Origin: Chamaelirium japonicum
Lineage: Eukaryota > Streptophyta > Magnoliopsida > Liliales > Melanthiaceae
Length of the DNA stretch: 64,000 bases
Assembly: GCA_947650365.1 (NCBI GenBank)
Contig: OX393557.1
Span: 52,927,472 to 52,991,471, forward strand
Reading direction: 5' to 3'
How positions within the stretch are numbered: position 1 is the stretch's first letter; every line of letters begins with the position of its first letter. The position numbers and the translations under genes were made by a program. The notes under the pieces were generated by a model that was not told the origin of the DNA, ran no database searches, and worked only from the letters and a program-made list of their open reading frames with translations. Of the stretch, positions 47,001 to 60,900 are shown in pieces.

Positions 47001-50000
47001 TAGGAACTCTGTCAAATTGAAGGAAATCCTGAAGAAAATCTTATATCTTGGGAATACATTAAACCAGGGGACTGCTAGAGGTAACTGAATGACGTCTACA
47101 CTGGATATTATCTGTGCCATATGGTTTGCTTGGGGATTGTGTTGCATCTTTAAATATTATCTAGATTATATTAAGTACTTGTTGACATAGAATCAATAAG
47201 AATGCACAGAGTTGACATCAAAATAGAAAGTATAAAAGCTTGCTGCTGACAAAAATGTTTATAGTATTTGTTTAAGGGAGAGCGTAAGAGTTTTTTTCAC
47301 TTTCAATCTGTATTTGATTTAGTGGATGGAGTAAAGTTTTTGACTGGGGCTAGATAAAGTGTCTCCTTTACTCCCGACTCTATGGGTACACAAGGAGCTG
47401 AGGAGGAAGATTCGATCAAGAATTGGGATCAAGCTAACCTGTAGGTCAAAGGATCGAATTACAAGTTGAACAGAATATCTTGAAAGTTGAAAGGACCATA
47501 TTGGAAATTACAAGTCCTTCAGGTGGGAGTCCTAAGGATGGAACACAAGTAAACTCTTAAGAACAAGTAAAGACCTTGAAATGTTCAAATGGGTGAAAAA
47601 TGGAAGCAATAATGGATTAATGTATCCAACAAGGCTTACAAAGGTTTATTCAGCTAACAATAGAAATGGGAGGATAAGAAAAACTATAAGAAGCAATAAA
47701 ATTATCACTAATTTTTACTAAAAAAAAAGGAGCATTAAAGAGAGTATTCTGAAGGCAAAAATCCCCCCCCCCACCACCCAAAAAAAAAAAGTTTTAAAGT
47801 AAAAAAGAAGATCTAGCAATTCGCCTAAATTTATAACGTTTTAGGAAAAGTTTGGCACTAATGAGTGCATGACTCAAGTCAAAATTACCAAAATAGCTAG
47901 AAAAGGCTCACAAGAGCAAAATTAGTCGTCTTCTAATATATAAAAATAGAAAAACATAGAGAAGTGGTAACAAACAAACATGTATGGTCAAGCATGAAGA
48001 GAAAGGTAGTTTGTAGGTGTTCACAAGTTTCCACAAGGATCCATTATAATGGTCCATGGACAGCAGCAATTATTGTCATGTGGCAGAAGATTGTCGGTAA
48101 ATTTGATTCTAGGCACTATGGAACAGATTTGAGTGACTCCGAACTCCAGCCAATGGTTTGAAATTAGATTCAACCTTCCCAACTACAACTGAATGATCTT
48201 TTTGATCCGAACTAAATCAACGATCTTATCATTGTTTGTGTTCAAGCACTCAATTTCAGCAGTGGTCGCGTGAATCCTGCCGGCCAAGTACAATTACAGT
48301 GAACGTAGAAACCATTGGTATGTCTTGACAGCTTTAACAAGGGCCCTAGGTCTTTAAATAAGAAATTTGGGCGATCAACATACAGTAGGTGATACTTGAT
48401 ACACCATGAGTATAGTCCATAACATTCTTCTACCTTGATATTGTGTTGACAGTCAAATATCGAAAATTGAATTTTCATCTTCACCATCGATACAAGAACT
48501 TGCAACTTTATCAAGATCTGCTTTTATGGACTCCACTTGTGACATAAGCATTGAAATCAGGGCAGAATTAGCGCTCCAGATTGTCCATCATGGACCCTAG
48601 GTCCCCGATTAGGCGTTTAGCTCATTTGAGTATTTAGTAGAAGGGAGGGGATTTCTGGATTTGGCCAGCCAGTTGGAAATTTTGGACTGAGGTTAAAAGA
48701 GCTTTTGAAATGTAAGCTTCTTTAATCTAAATAAAGATTGTAATTTACTAGATCCATATGATGAGGATATTGATTTACAGGCCTGGGAAATTTAGCATTC
48801 AGTATTGGCTCCATATTGTTACTTAAAATCCATACTTGTATGCATATCATCTTTTTTGTCTCAGGTAGTTTGGTTGTATAGAGGAACATTTTACCTGCCT
48901 GTCTGTAATCTATATGGTGTACTTGAAACATGTGGACAATGATTTCAGTTATGCTACCATGAAGCTGTAGGAGCAATGTTGGAGTAAATGCACTAAGGAG
49001 GGTATGCTTAAAGTCTATGGCCTTTAAAGAGGAAATTCAACAATCAGCCTCCAGTAGTTGATACATCATGAGTGATGTCCACGGCTTTTTTCTGGCTTGA
49101 TACTGTGCCGACATGCAAAGATCAAGTTTCTTTGAAGCTTGAAAGATGCTATCAATAATTTAATTATCAATTTCTTCTATTATTTCATACACAACCAAGT
49201 ACTTGTCAATTTCATCTAGATTTGCTCTCTTTTTTTAAGAAATAATAAATAGAATCACACAGGTGAATAAAATCCTGATCCACTTGTGACATAAGCGATG
49301 AAATCAGGGTTAGGATGCCTGATTAGGGCATATTAGCTCATTTGAGCATTTGCCTGGAGGAGATTTCTGGATGTGGCCGTACTGTTGAAAATTTTTTAAC
49401 TGAGGAGTGAAAGGAGTCTGGAAGAGCTTTTGTCATTTAGGTTTGTTTAATCTAAATGAAAATTATAATTTATTGAAGCCACATGATGATGATGATGTTG
49501 ATTCACAGGACTAAGAAATATAGTCGTAAAATTCGGTTCCATAGTGTCACTTGAAACCCACACCTTCATAGATGCCCTCGTCTTTGTGTTGCACACGTTG
49601 ATTGTATTAGGAATGCTTTAACAGCCTGCCTGTATTTTGTCCACGGGGTACTTGAACATTTGGACAATGATTTAAGCTATGTTACTATGATACTTTGAGG
49701 AGCAAGTGTTTGAGCAAATGCACTAATGAGTGCCTATGTAAAGTCCATTAGGGCTTATCCAAATATACACAATTATAACCAGCTCAGTCTATAATAAGAG
49801 TCCACTCTAAATGGTGTGCAAAGATGATTACACATGCATTAGTAACCAAGCATGAAAGATATAGGTATGGCTAATGCATAATAAACATGCATGTGGTATA
49901 ATGTCCATATAAGACTACAAGTTAATTATATCTCACGGTGGAACAAGTATAAATCCAGATTATGTATTCATTCCGACAAATAGAGACATTTGGAATAAGA

Positions 50001-51940
50001 TCTCCATGTTAGGTCCATTCTCATGACTTCAGTAAAATTTAGCGATGAAGAACTCTAAGTGCCGGTGTGCGTTATGCAACTGGCCATCATGAGTTTCGTT
50101 TCCTTTTGAGGTTTATTTGATTGTCTTTTTAAAGGATTTATCTACAAGTTCTATCTTATACATATCTTTTCATCAACCATAGTGATCATGTCTTTTATTT
50201 TCTATTTCCTCTGTTGTTTTTCGACCTTTAGCTTGGTTTCCCATTATAGCCTTACAGGTGTACCATTCAGTCTACCATAACCTTTGAATGCTGATGACTA
50301 TAAGCCCCATGGTATCTGTAATCATCCTTAAATATACTTGTCGACTGGCTATCGTGATTTTTTTTTTTCTCATTGAACTTGTGAAATTTTATTTAATATC
50401 AATAACCCTACTATTTTTTGTGAATCTCATTCATGTAGATGTCTAAATTTGGTTAGATTTTCTAGGTTTACTTTGTCAATATTATCCTTTAACGGTAGTG
50501 TTTACATTACAGGTTCAGCGATTGGTTTCCGTCTGGACAGCCTTCTAAAACTCACAGATACTCGTGCTACTAATAATAAAATGACACTGATGCATTATTT
50601 GTGTAAGGTGCGAATATGGTTGTCTTTCTTTTTGTTCTTGTGCATGTTGATACAAATTACTAGTTGAGCTCCTATTTGTTTCATTGTTAAAAATCCAAGT
50701 TTGTCATTTTGGAACTTCAAGGTTCAGAATTACACTGTGACCCCTCTGCTTTAAAGTTTGGTTCAGTTTACCCCTACCATCAGTTGACCTTTTGACCACT
50801 TAAGAGGGTGTGGTGATCTCAATTATCTGTTAAATTTTGAATATCATTTTACCCTTGTAACATGCAAAAAAGCATGAAATGTCCTTCATTGTTTTATTTG
50901 AATACCTATCCTGCCCTTGTCTCATTTAAAGTACACATTTCCCACATAAAGATAAGGGCAGTTTTATCTTTAAACAAGACTTTGATTTTGTAATTTTTAG
51001 TAAATAAAAAAATCAGTTTGAGTTGAGAGTACTTTTGTAATTTACTTTTGTTAACATTGTTTTGTCAACCAGGTTGACAGTGTCAAAGTGTAGTTTTAGA
51101 AAAGCCATGGGAAAAGGGTAATAAACATAAACATCAGGGGTCAAAGTTTAATGAGCCTTTTCCTTTTAATTAAGCTCATATATATTTGCAGACTACTGTA
51201 GTCGCATAGTTGGAAAGCTCTGCGAACAAAGTAATAAGATGGCCTAATATAATGAGTATTTTTTTTGGTTGTCAAGTTACAACCTACTCGTAGAACTGCA
51301 TGGGTACCAACCCCCCGACTACGGTTCAAAATGGACCATGGTAACTGCATCTTTTTCCTGCCGATGTGGCCACGCCTACACAACCACAATGATTGTGGCC
51401 TACAAGATTCGAACTGAGGACTTGCGCCCCAAAGGGTGCAACGTAACACCAACTGTGCTAACAGTGGGTACTAAAAAATTGTCTGTCATACCCAGCGGGC
51501 ATCCAATATAGGGACAAAGCCTGGTGGGTGTCCTCATCCAGACTTTAGCCGTTGCCTCCCTGAAGGCTGCAAGAGTCTTAACAATTTATGACCCTCATCG
51601 TTTGCAATCCTATATAAGGTTGCTAATGAGTATTTGTAATCAACAACACTTTGTTAGTTATATATTGTGTGGACCATGAGATGGTTTCCACTATGGGCAG
51701 GATACCTGCATAATATAACTTGGGTGGCATATAAAAAAAAGTTTTTTTGTATGTTATAATAGGTTTATTTTTTCATTGGACAAGAAAGCATAAATCCATG
51801 TGTAGAAGATTCAAATTCATCTTTCAAGAGTGTGTCTGCCCACCTAATAAAAAAACTTCGAGTGGAATTTTGTCTGTTTCTGTAACAGAATAATGTTTCA
51901 CACTTTATGCAGATGTATTATACTTAAATTGTTATTATCT

Positions 51941-51978
<38 letters not shown>

Positions 51979-54900
51979 TAGTTATAAAACCAAGCCTTTA
52001 TCCCATTAACATGGGGTCTGTTTTTGTTTATATTCTTTTCTCCCATTTATATTTTAGGTTGTCATGAACATCAGGTCCTTGCTTCAAGATCAACAAATCT
52101 TTTGGACTTTCACGAGGATCTTGTCAGCTTGGAAGCTGCATCAAAGGTTCTGGTCCATTTGGCTATTATTGCTTTTAGTGTTGCAAGATTCTATAAAAGT
52201 GTTGCTAAGATTTTGTTTAAATAGATACAATTGAAGTCCTTGGCTGAAGAAATGCAAGCCATTGTCAAAGGGTTAGAGAAGGTTGAGCTAGAGCTATCTG
52301 CTTCAGAAAATGATGGTCCGGTATCAGAATTTTTTTGTGAGGTATGTGCATCCTTTCTAGCTCCTAGTCCTCTTATGCTTATTAGTTATAATCCAGTCGG
52401 GTTGCTCAGAATCTCTGGTGTTTCAATCTCTAATACTCCACTACCTTTCTTCTTAGAATTTTAGTAGGTTATAATTTTTTTAATGATTGTTGAAGTATAC
52501 ATTTCTGTATATGTATAACATTGTGTTGCTCATACATGTTCCTATTTTATATCAACACACCACCCAGTTCCACAAAAAGATGAGTCATTAAATGTCTATA
52601 AATCGAGATCTATGCCTGATGGATTTTTTTTAATCTGCACAGTTAATTACAGTTAAAACAGTCTCGACCTTGAATTGGGTAGGAACAGAGGTATAAAGGA
52701 GAATGGAGTAATCAATTTCTAATTTTGACTTGTTTTTATCAGGGAATTCTAGAGTCATTCCATGACAAAAGAAGTATATTTGGTGCCTTGACTCTTGAGC
52801 AACAAGATAGGCACATAGCTAGTTAGGGTGCACGTGCTTCAAAAGTTGTACCGAAATATTTTACAAGGTGATAAATAGGTAAATATCTTCTATCAATACT
52901 ATAGAATAATGAGAACATAAGTTTCAGGATTTATATAACTTCTTCTACAAATTTTCCTTTAGCATTTATAAAAGATGATTGTAAATTTTTTGTAAGAATA
53001 TAGCAGCAGTTGAAGCAGTCCTATATTTTTATAAGAAGACATTCAAATTCAAGCCACATAACCAATATATTTTGGTTATTAAACTATCAGATATTGATTC
53101 CTAGGTTTCTCATGTAATTATTAGACAAACTCGAATTTACTGTTCAAAAACTCGAAACTCAGACTCTTAACTCAAAAATCAGCCGAGTCGAGTAAACTCG
53201 TTCTGACTCGGTTGAGTTTATCCCAACTTGATCTGACTCAACAAAATAAATCAGACTCGAAATTTGGTCAAGTAGAATCGATTCGGCCGAGTTTTAAAAC
53301 ACTTAAATATGTTTTAACTCTAAGAATTCCATATTTTAAGGATATAGCATACATGTTGTTACCAAAGCATAGAATTGAGATCATTTGAGAAGTGCATGCA
53401 TATTGGGCCTGTAAAACATGAACAGATTTAATGAAGAAAACATGAACAAATTTAATGAAGAAATTGTGGAGAGATGGATTTAAAGCCAGAAGGCATGGTT
53501 GTATTTATTTCTGGTAAAGGGAATATGGAAGGGAGCGTTTTAACGATCCAGCATATGCCTATTAGCAAACAATTCACATAGTGGGTATCCAACCTACACA
53601 GCCAACACCTATGCATTGAATTGTGAGTTAAATGCGACAAAAAGGTCAAAGTTGCTTTGCTAAATCTCTTTGAGATAAGGGGAAGGTATCCTAACATGTT
53701 ATCAGATTTACATTTAACATAGAATGAGGAAAAAAAAGGCAAGTTTTCTTTGTTCTATTACAATTTACAAATATTATGTTTGTGTTTTGGACAACTTCAT
53801 GCCTGCATACAATGTTTAATCTATAGTTCTTGGCCTCAAGTCTTTGAAATACATTCAATTGGGAGAGCTACTACAAGGTTTAACTACCTTGATTCTATAA
53901 TCGAGAAGGCTTAGCAAGATCTGCTGTAGTGAAACAGATTGTCTTCGAATCAAATTCATGTTAGGTGTATTAACATGCAACAACATGAAAGTTACAGAAA
54001 CAATGGCAGCGTAAAATCCACATAGTGAGGTAAAATACACCAAATTGAACTATTCCTTACCCACCAAGCCTTATGACATCTAAGTTAACTGTTAACTCTA
54101 GCTATATGGATCTCAGTATGATCAAGCAATGTCAAACATGAGTAAAGTGTCGCCCACACAGCAGGTAGCATAGTATCAACCATATTAAAAAACCAGCTCT
54201 AAAAACTAAACCAGCCGCTCTATGAATTAGATCAAAATCCTGCCCAAGGCAACATCGGAAAGAGGGGCCTGTCATGAAATCTACAAGGCCAATTGGTTGG
54301 TCGGGAAACACGCCTGCTGTACACATATTAAACTCATGCAACCAGGAAGATATCCTCAAAATTTCCCATAAGATTTGGGTTCTAGATGAAGAGCGAAAAG
54401 TGAAACACATTCCAAATCGATAGGGAAGACAAGATAAATTTTGCAAGGCAGAGTTCTGAGATTCAAACTAAAGAACTGAGATGTGACTCATGATTCAGTA
54501 AGCTTTCAAATTTTGAACTCGATGAGGAAGTAATTCATTGATTCAAACAGAAAACATGTTTCATAAAAGGTAAGCCATGACTTTTATATAAATAATAAAT
54601 ATGTATTGTATGCTCTACATGTTTAACCTTTAGATAACTTGATTGGTCAATCATCTCTTGCACACGGTCCGTCAGGAGGAGCAGTCTATCGATGCGACCC
54701 CACATTTTACAAGCCTTGAAATGGACCATCAATACTGCAAACTACATGGTATGGTTGGCACAATCAAGTCATGCTTAGCCAGTGGGATCCATGGCTGCGT
54801 GAGAGATCGGATTTCGATCCCGGGGGAGCATTGACTTTATAAAACCCGCACTCATCCTCTCTATAGAGATGCTAACCGCTAAATGGAGTACTTGAAGCCT

Positions 54901-57900
54901 CTGAAAACACTCCATGAAGGAAATAATTAGGAGAAATAAGAAAGGAATATTAGGATAAGAAGCGGTGTATAAGTTCTCAAGGAGAAACAAAATTGGAAGA
55001 GATAAGAAGAGAAATTGTGAAAAATCACTCATCAATGACCAAAAGATGGCAAAATAGATACCCAAATGAAGTAAAAAATGGGAACAGTAGAGGGAAGGAG
55101 TGTTGCAGTACCCTTGCTAGATAGATCTCGAACATTCTGGTCAAGAACACATGGTTGGTTGCGGTGGGATAGATAGTATCCCCAAAAATTACAGAAATGA
55201 GAAACAAAGGTAGAGGAAGAGATTAAACCAGCAAAAATTCATGTGGTTTGGAAGGGCAGATCATAAATGGACTGAGAAGAACAACTGACAGAAAAGGATG
55301 TTCTGAGCACAATTCACCAACAAATGCAAAAAAAGATGGTAACTCCAAATTCTAGTGGCCACGACCTCCATAATAGCTCTAAATGATAAGAAAGTAAACA
55401 TTAATTCCTGTGAACTTTTTGGCAGTCCTTGATAGGCTTCCAATTGGGTTGAACAATTAAATCAGGAAATAGATACATGGTTTGTAAGAGGCCTGTGTTG
55501 ATATAGGAATCAATGTAACACTTGATTATAATGTGAATTGGTAGATCTCCAACAAAAGTTCTTCAAAAGATTTTTTTCTTTTCGTGATACAAATGGGATA
55601 TGAAACATGTAAGATATGAGAGGAAATGTATAAAATGGTATATTCTCATTAGGCAGCTGTCCAAAAAATATACAAGATATCACATGAGCCATAAAAAAAA
55701 ATATTAGTATGACCGACATTGCACAGAATAAATTCTATCCATATATGTATGTAAATATCATTAGAGAATATTTTTGGTGTCCATTAATGTCTTGAAGTTT
55801 GATTAAATGTTTCTTTCCATAATCGAGGCAAGTTTTTTTGGCATATGTCATTGTACTGCATATTATGACTGTCATATTTTCCAATCTATTTTAAGCTGTT
55901 TTTAATCCTTCCACCATCAACTGATCAATATTCATGCCTTTTAGACTTTGAAGAAGTTTACGGTTGTCGCTGGAGCTGAAGTGCGATCATTAACATCACT
56001 TTATAGTTCAGTGGTATGCTACAAGGCTTTACTAGTCGCTAATGGCATTTGCCTTATTTATCCTGCAAATTTTTTTTTGCAATCTTTATCCTGCAAATTA
56101 GTACATGTATGTTTTTCTTACCGGCAGCGCGCTCTGGCAGGGTAGAAATGCGGATGCACTCGCCCTGTATTTTGGCGAAGATCCTGCACGTTGTCCTTTT
56201 GAACAAGGTAATAATGTAATCTCTCTCTCTTTCTCACTCACACACACACACACACACACATTCTTATAGTTGCTGCAAAAGAAACTTGTTCACTCGTCAT
56301 GTCATATACATTCACATTCTAACTTTATAATTTACCTTTCGTTCGATGCCGACGATCTAAATATTAAAATCAAATATTTTCTCGAACTCAATCCAACCAA
56401 TCACACCCATACACCGACCCAACAACTCTATCAAAATTAATTTACCCTTTTTGCCCCTTTTGTTTTAGAGCGAGCCCTTTGATTCTTGTTGGACCCCACC
56501 CTACATCACCAGTTTCGTATCAGAGCTCTAGGTTTTGACTAGGAGAGTTTGAATTGTCATCTTTATCATATCATCCTTAGGAGTTCTTTGCTTGTACCTT
56601 AGAAGTGGTAGGACTTATCCTCATGTAGCAAAACCATCAACAATGGATTCCACTGTGACTCAAGCCCTTAACGACAACATGGCTAGGTTAGAAGCATTGG
56701 AGAAGCGCTGAGAAGACGATAATACTGAATTGAAAAACTGATTGAAGCCTCTAGACAATCCATAAATGATTTTCCTAATGAAGAGGGTTCCTATACTGTA
56801 CAATGGGAGAGGCAAAGATCAAGGTTAAGGCCATCAACAAGGCTATTAAATCCAAAGGAATAAAGGCTTTGGCCAAGGAAGAGGTCATGGTAGGGATTAC
56901 CAAGATCTAGACGAGAAAGCCATGAGAAGTATGAAGCTCGAAACATCAAGCTTTGAAGGCCACCTTGATAAAAAAAAAATCTTAGATTGGATTGCTAACG
57001 TGGATTATTACTACTAGTGGTCTGATGACTCTGAACTATCATAATTCAAGAGGGTACGATTTGGAAAATGAACTTATTAGACAAGCTAAGCTTTATTGGA
57101 ACAATGTGGAAAACATAATAATGGATGACCAAGACCAATCACTACGTGGGATGAAATGAAAGAGAGGCTCAAAGAGAAATATCTCCCTACATCTTGTCAT
57201 CCTTGACTCATTAACAATTGGCAAACTTGAGGCAAGGAATTTCCTTACCTGCTGCACGTAGAGCAATTCGATGAGTTCCTACGACAGTGTGATTTGGTGG
57301 AAGTCCCTAAACTGACGTTGCCTAGGTTCCTAGTTGTATTACATGTCGATCTTCAAAAGGAACTAATCCATCGAGAACAGCGAAGTCAACTCTCTTGATC
57401 AGGCATGAGAACAATTCTAGGAACTCGAAAGGTATTTGAAGTTGCACTTTGTGTGTCGGTTTGATTCATGTGACTTATAATAAGCAAAATCAACCAGGAA
57501 CAAATCCACCTAATGGGCAACCTCAATATTTTTTTTATTGGAATTGGGGTTTTGTCATAAGTTGGGGGCTTTATAAAAAGACCATTGGGCAGCCATCATG
57601 GAGAATGAAGATATTATTGGATGAAAATTTATGAAGCTTTGTTTTATTTGCGTCACCTAAAAGAGGAGCGTGAGGGTGAGAGGCCTAGGTGAAAGCCAAC
57701 TCTGGTGATAGATCAGCAGAACATGGTGAGAGGTTGAGGTCGTTATTTTATTCTTGTTGTGTTTAAGGATCATCGTCAAGGCAGTACCTTCAACACTATC
57801 ATCATCTGTTGTTTCGCCCCGTATCTCAATTTCTCACGATACCTTCATCTGCAGCCACCATTGTCGTCCAGAAATGCAAGATAGTCATGTAACTCGGGAG

Positions 57901-60900
57901 GTATTACGGGGCATCCACAGGCCCGATTGACGTCATTCCAATTTTGTATGAAGCGTATCGATGTTTTCAAAATTATGTTAGAATTTTAGGGCTATCCAAC
58001 CAACGGATCTTGACTTCTTATTGTTTGATCGACCAATGGATCTTAACTGATTGTTGTTTGATCGAAGCTTGGTCGTGAAATCTGCACGGCAGAAAGGTAA
58101 CATTAAAGCTTCCACCACCGATAACTTTTGATCCGTTCATTTGATTATGACGATCCAAATATAAAAATAAAATATTTTATAGAGCCCAATGTAACCATGT
58201 CATCCATGCACTAACCAACAACTCCATAGAATTGATTTGTCCTTTCTGCCCTTGTTGTTTTAGAGCGGACCCTTTGATTCTTGTAGGACCCCCCCCCCCC
58301 CCCTCCCAACACACACACGAAAAAAAATAAAAAATAAAAACACCACCACAACAAGCAAATTCAATCCTGCACCATATTCTCACCATGTTGGTTACTAGTT
58401 ACTACACTCATCTTTTGTATTTGGCCTAGTGCCCGAATATGAACATGTTTTTTTTTTGCCCCACCATCTAACAATCATAATGCATTGCAAACATAAATCT
58501 TAAAACTATATAGCAATTTTGTGTATTTATCATTGTATATATATTAGTAAGTTGGGTGAGGTCGGACCTTACTAGGTTAAGTCAAATTGAGTTGAATACA
58601 AGGCCATGTAAGTACATGTTTATTTGAGTTTGGGTTGGATTGTGATTGGGTGGCGACATGAGTGAGCCAATTTCTACACCGATTTGAAATGGACCCACAT
58701 TTGAAGCGGATCCAACCCACATACTCAGATGATTTGGATCAAGTCAAGTCTATTGGATCATGGGCATTTGCAGTCTACTCATGCGCATAGGTTGCATGGG
58801 ACAGTGGTCAATGTGGCTGTAGACACACAAATTGTGTCTAACTTGAACCCGACTCGTATGCATCTATGCGGAGGCAAGCCCGAGTGTATGCACATATGCG
58901 GATGCAAACCCGACACGCATTCGGACCTGGACCCGAACTCGACTCGCATGCTCCGACTCAGGGGAGGAAACCGGACCCGACCCGCGCCAAACAAGAGGCC
59001 GGGTGGGCCCATCCCCAAGTGGGGCCCACCCGGCCCCCCTTCTTGAAACCCGAGCCCCCTACCCGTGGGTAGGGGGTGGCCGGCCATGCAAGGAAAAGAA
59101 AGAGAAAGAAAAGAAAGAAAGAAAAGAAAGAAAAAAAGAAAAGAAAAACCTCCATGCGCGGGGGGAGGTTGCGTATGACGTATACTAATGCGTGGATACG
59201 CCGATCCCTCGATCCGACGGACAAGAAGAAGAGCCGGGTCGCCATCGAATTCATGTGCAAGATTCAGCCATAATTACCCCGCCAGAAAAGGAAAGCAAAT
59301 AAAGGTTTATTCCTCTCTTCAATTGAAGAATAAATCTTGGGTAATTATAGGGGAGATATTAAAGGGATTCAAAATTAAACGTCCCATATCTCTCCCCTCC
59401 CCCCTTCACCTATAAATAGAGGGGGAGGGGGAAGGCTCAAGAGGTCGAAGGGGTCAGAGGTGGCAAGCTGAAAACAAAGCAAGGAAGCTCTGCAGAAGAG
59501 GAGACGGGCTCTTCATCGACCCAAGGCTTCACGAGGCACGGGCAAGCCTATCCCTTCGGGACCGGCTTAGTCCATTGAAAGCCCTCATCAACGTGAAAAC
59601 CCTTGCACAAGAAGATCAAGCCTTCGACTCCATGCACGAAAAAGAAAGCTCGGAGAAGAGGAAACCCTCGACTCCGAAGACGCCAGAAGCAAAGGCCGGA
59701 GAAGATCGGAGCGGCACCACCCCGTCGTCTCCAACAAGCCTTCGACTCCGATCAAGCTCAAAAGCCCGGAGAAGAAGACCGAAGCGTCATCACCCCGTCG
59801 CCTTCGGCAAACGCCCGCTCCATCCACGAAGAAGAAAGCTCGGAGAGGAACACCCGAAGCGTCGCTACACCCGTCGTCTTCAAAGCAAAGCCGACGCTGC
59901 AACCTTCGCACGGAGATCAATGCTGCCCCCGCCATCTTCAAATGAATCCTTCTGCTCCGATCACGCCAAAGAAGCCCGGAGAAGAGGAGAAGCAAAGCCG
60001 GCGCTACCTCCGTCGTCTTCAAAATAAAGCCTTCAACTCCGATCACGCCAAAGAAGCCCGGAGAAGAAGAGAAGTCGAGCCGACGCCTAAACCGTTAAGG
60101 AAGCCAGAAGCCTTGAAGAAGTAGCCATCGCCATTCAAGGAGAAGATCGAGTCAACGCCGAAGCAAAAGCAACGCAAGAAGCCAGAGCAAAAGTCTCGGT
60201 AAAGCCTGCACCAAAGCAACGCAAGTGCCAAAACCAAGCGACTACGCCGGTCACGAGCAAAAGCACCGCACGTTCTAGCCGATACGACGCGAAGTCCGGA
60301 AGAACGAAAGTATCACAAGTCTCCCCCCGTCTACGTCCAAGCGCAAGCGCCAAAGCAAAGCAAAAGCCAGAGCCATGCCAAAACCAAGCCGAAAGCCAAA
60401 GCCAAAGTCGACGCCAAAAGCACGATCGACGCCGCGAACCGACGATCAAGGACGCCGAGGTCAAGCAAGGATCGAGGAAGACACGAAGACCGAGGAACGA
60501 AGCCAAAAACCCCCTAGCCGAGAAAGCGCGAAGCACGGAAGGGACAAAAGCAACGGCGGATACTCCTTAGCCTCTCAAAAAACCTCGCCCTGTGAAGACC
60601 TCTGTCCTGGGGAACCCCTTCAGAGCTCTCACACGAACACCACGTGGAGACGCGGATCAAAGGGACCCTCTAGAGGATCTCTCCCACAATCTCCTGATCA
60701 ATATTCGCCGCACCCAGCTCACCACCCCCGAGTCCCTGGGTCCCGGCACTCTTGTAATCTTCGTGTGTTTGCAATAAAGACGACCCGGATCTTTTTCTGC
60801 TTATACAGTGGCATGACAAAGTTATTAGGGATAGTGAGGAATCAATATACTAAAGGAAGGTTAGGATCATACTTAGTTGAAAAATGACGTGAGAGAAAAC

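Larger units (their letters stand above)
52342..55944 (+). other. Formin intron 14 (3.6 kb)
   Basis: Contains a GAGTCGAG-type MITE fragment (53135-53310) and a possible second SINE (about 54770-54900). The rest has no recognised feature; the antisense hydrophobic frames (54132-54446, 54775-55065, 55510-55719) lack family signatures. Confidence 0.8.

Noticed and set aside
59575..60536. Basic proteins on both strands
   Set aside because: Degenerate repeat inside a solo LTR, open on both strands, with no domain.
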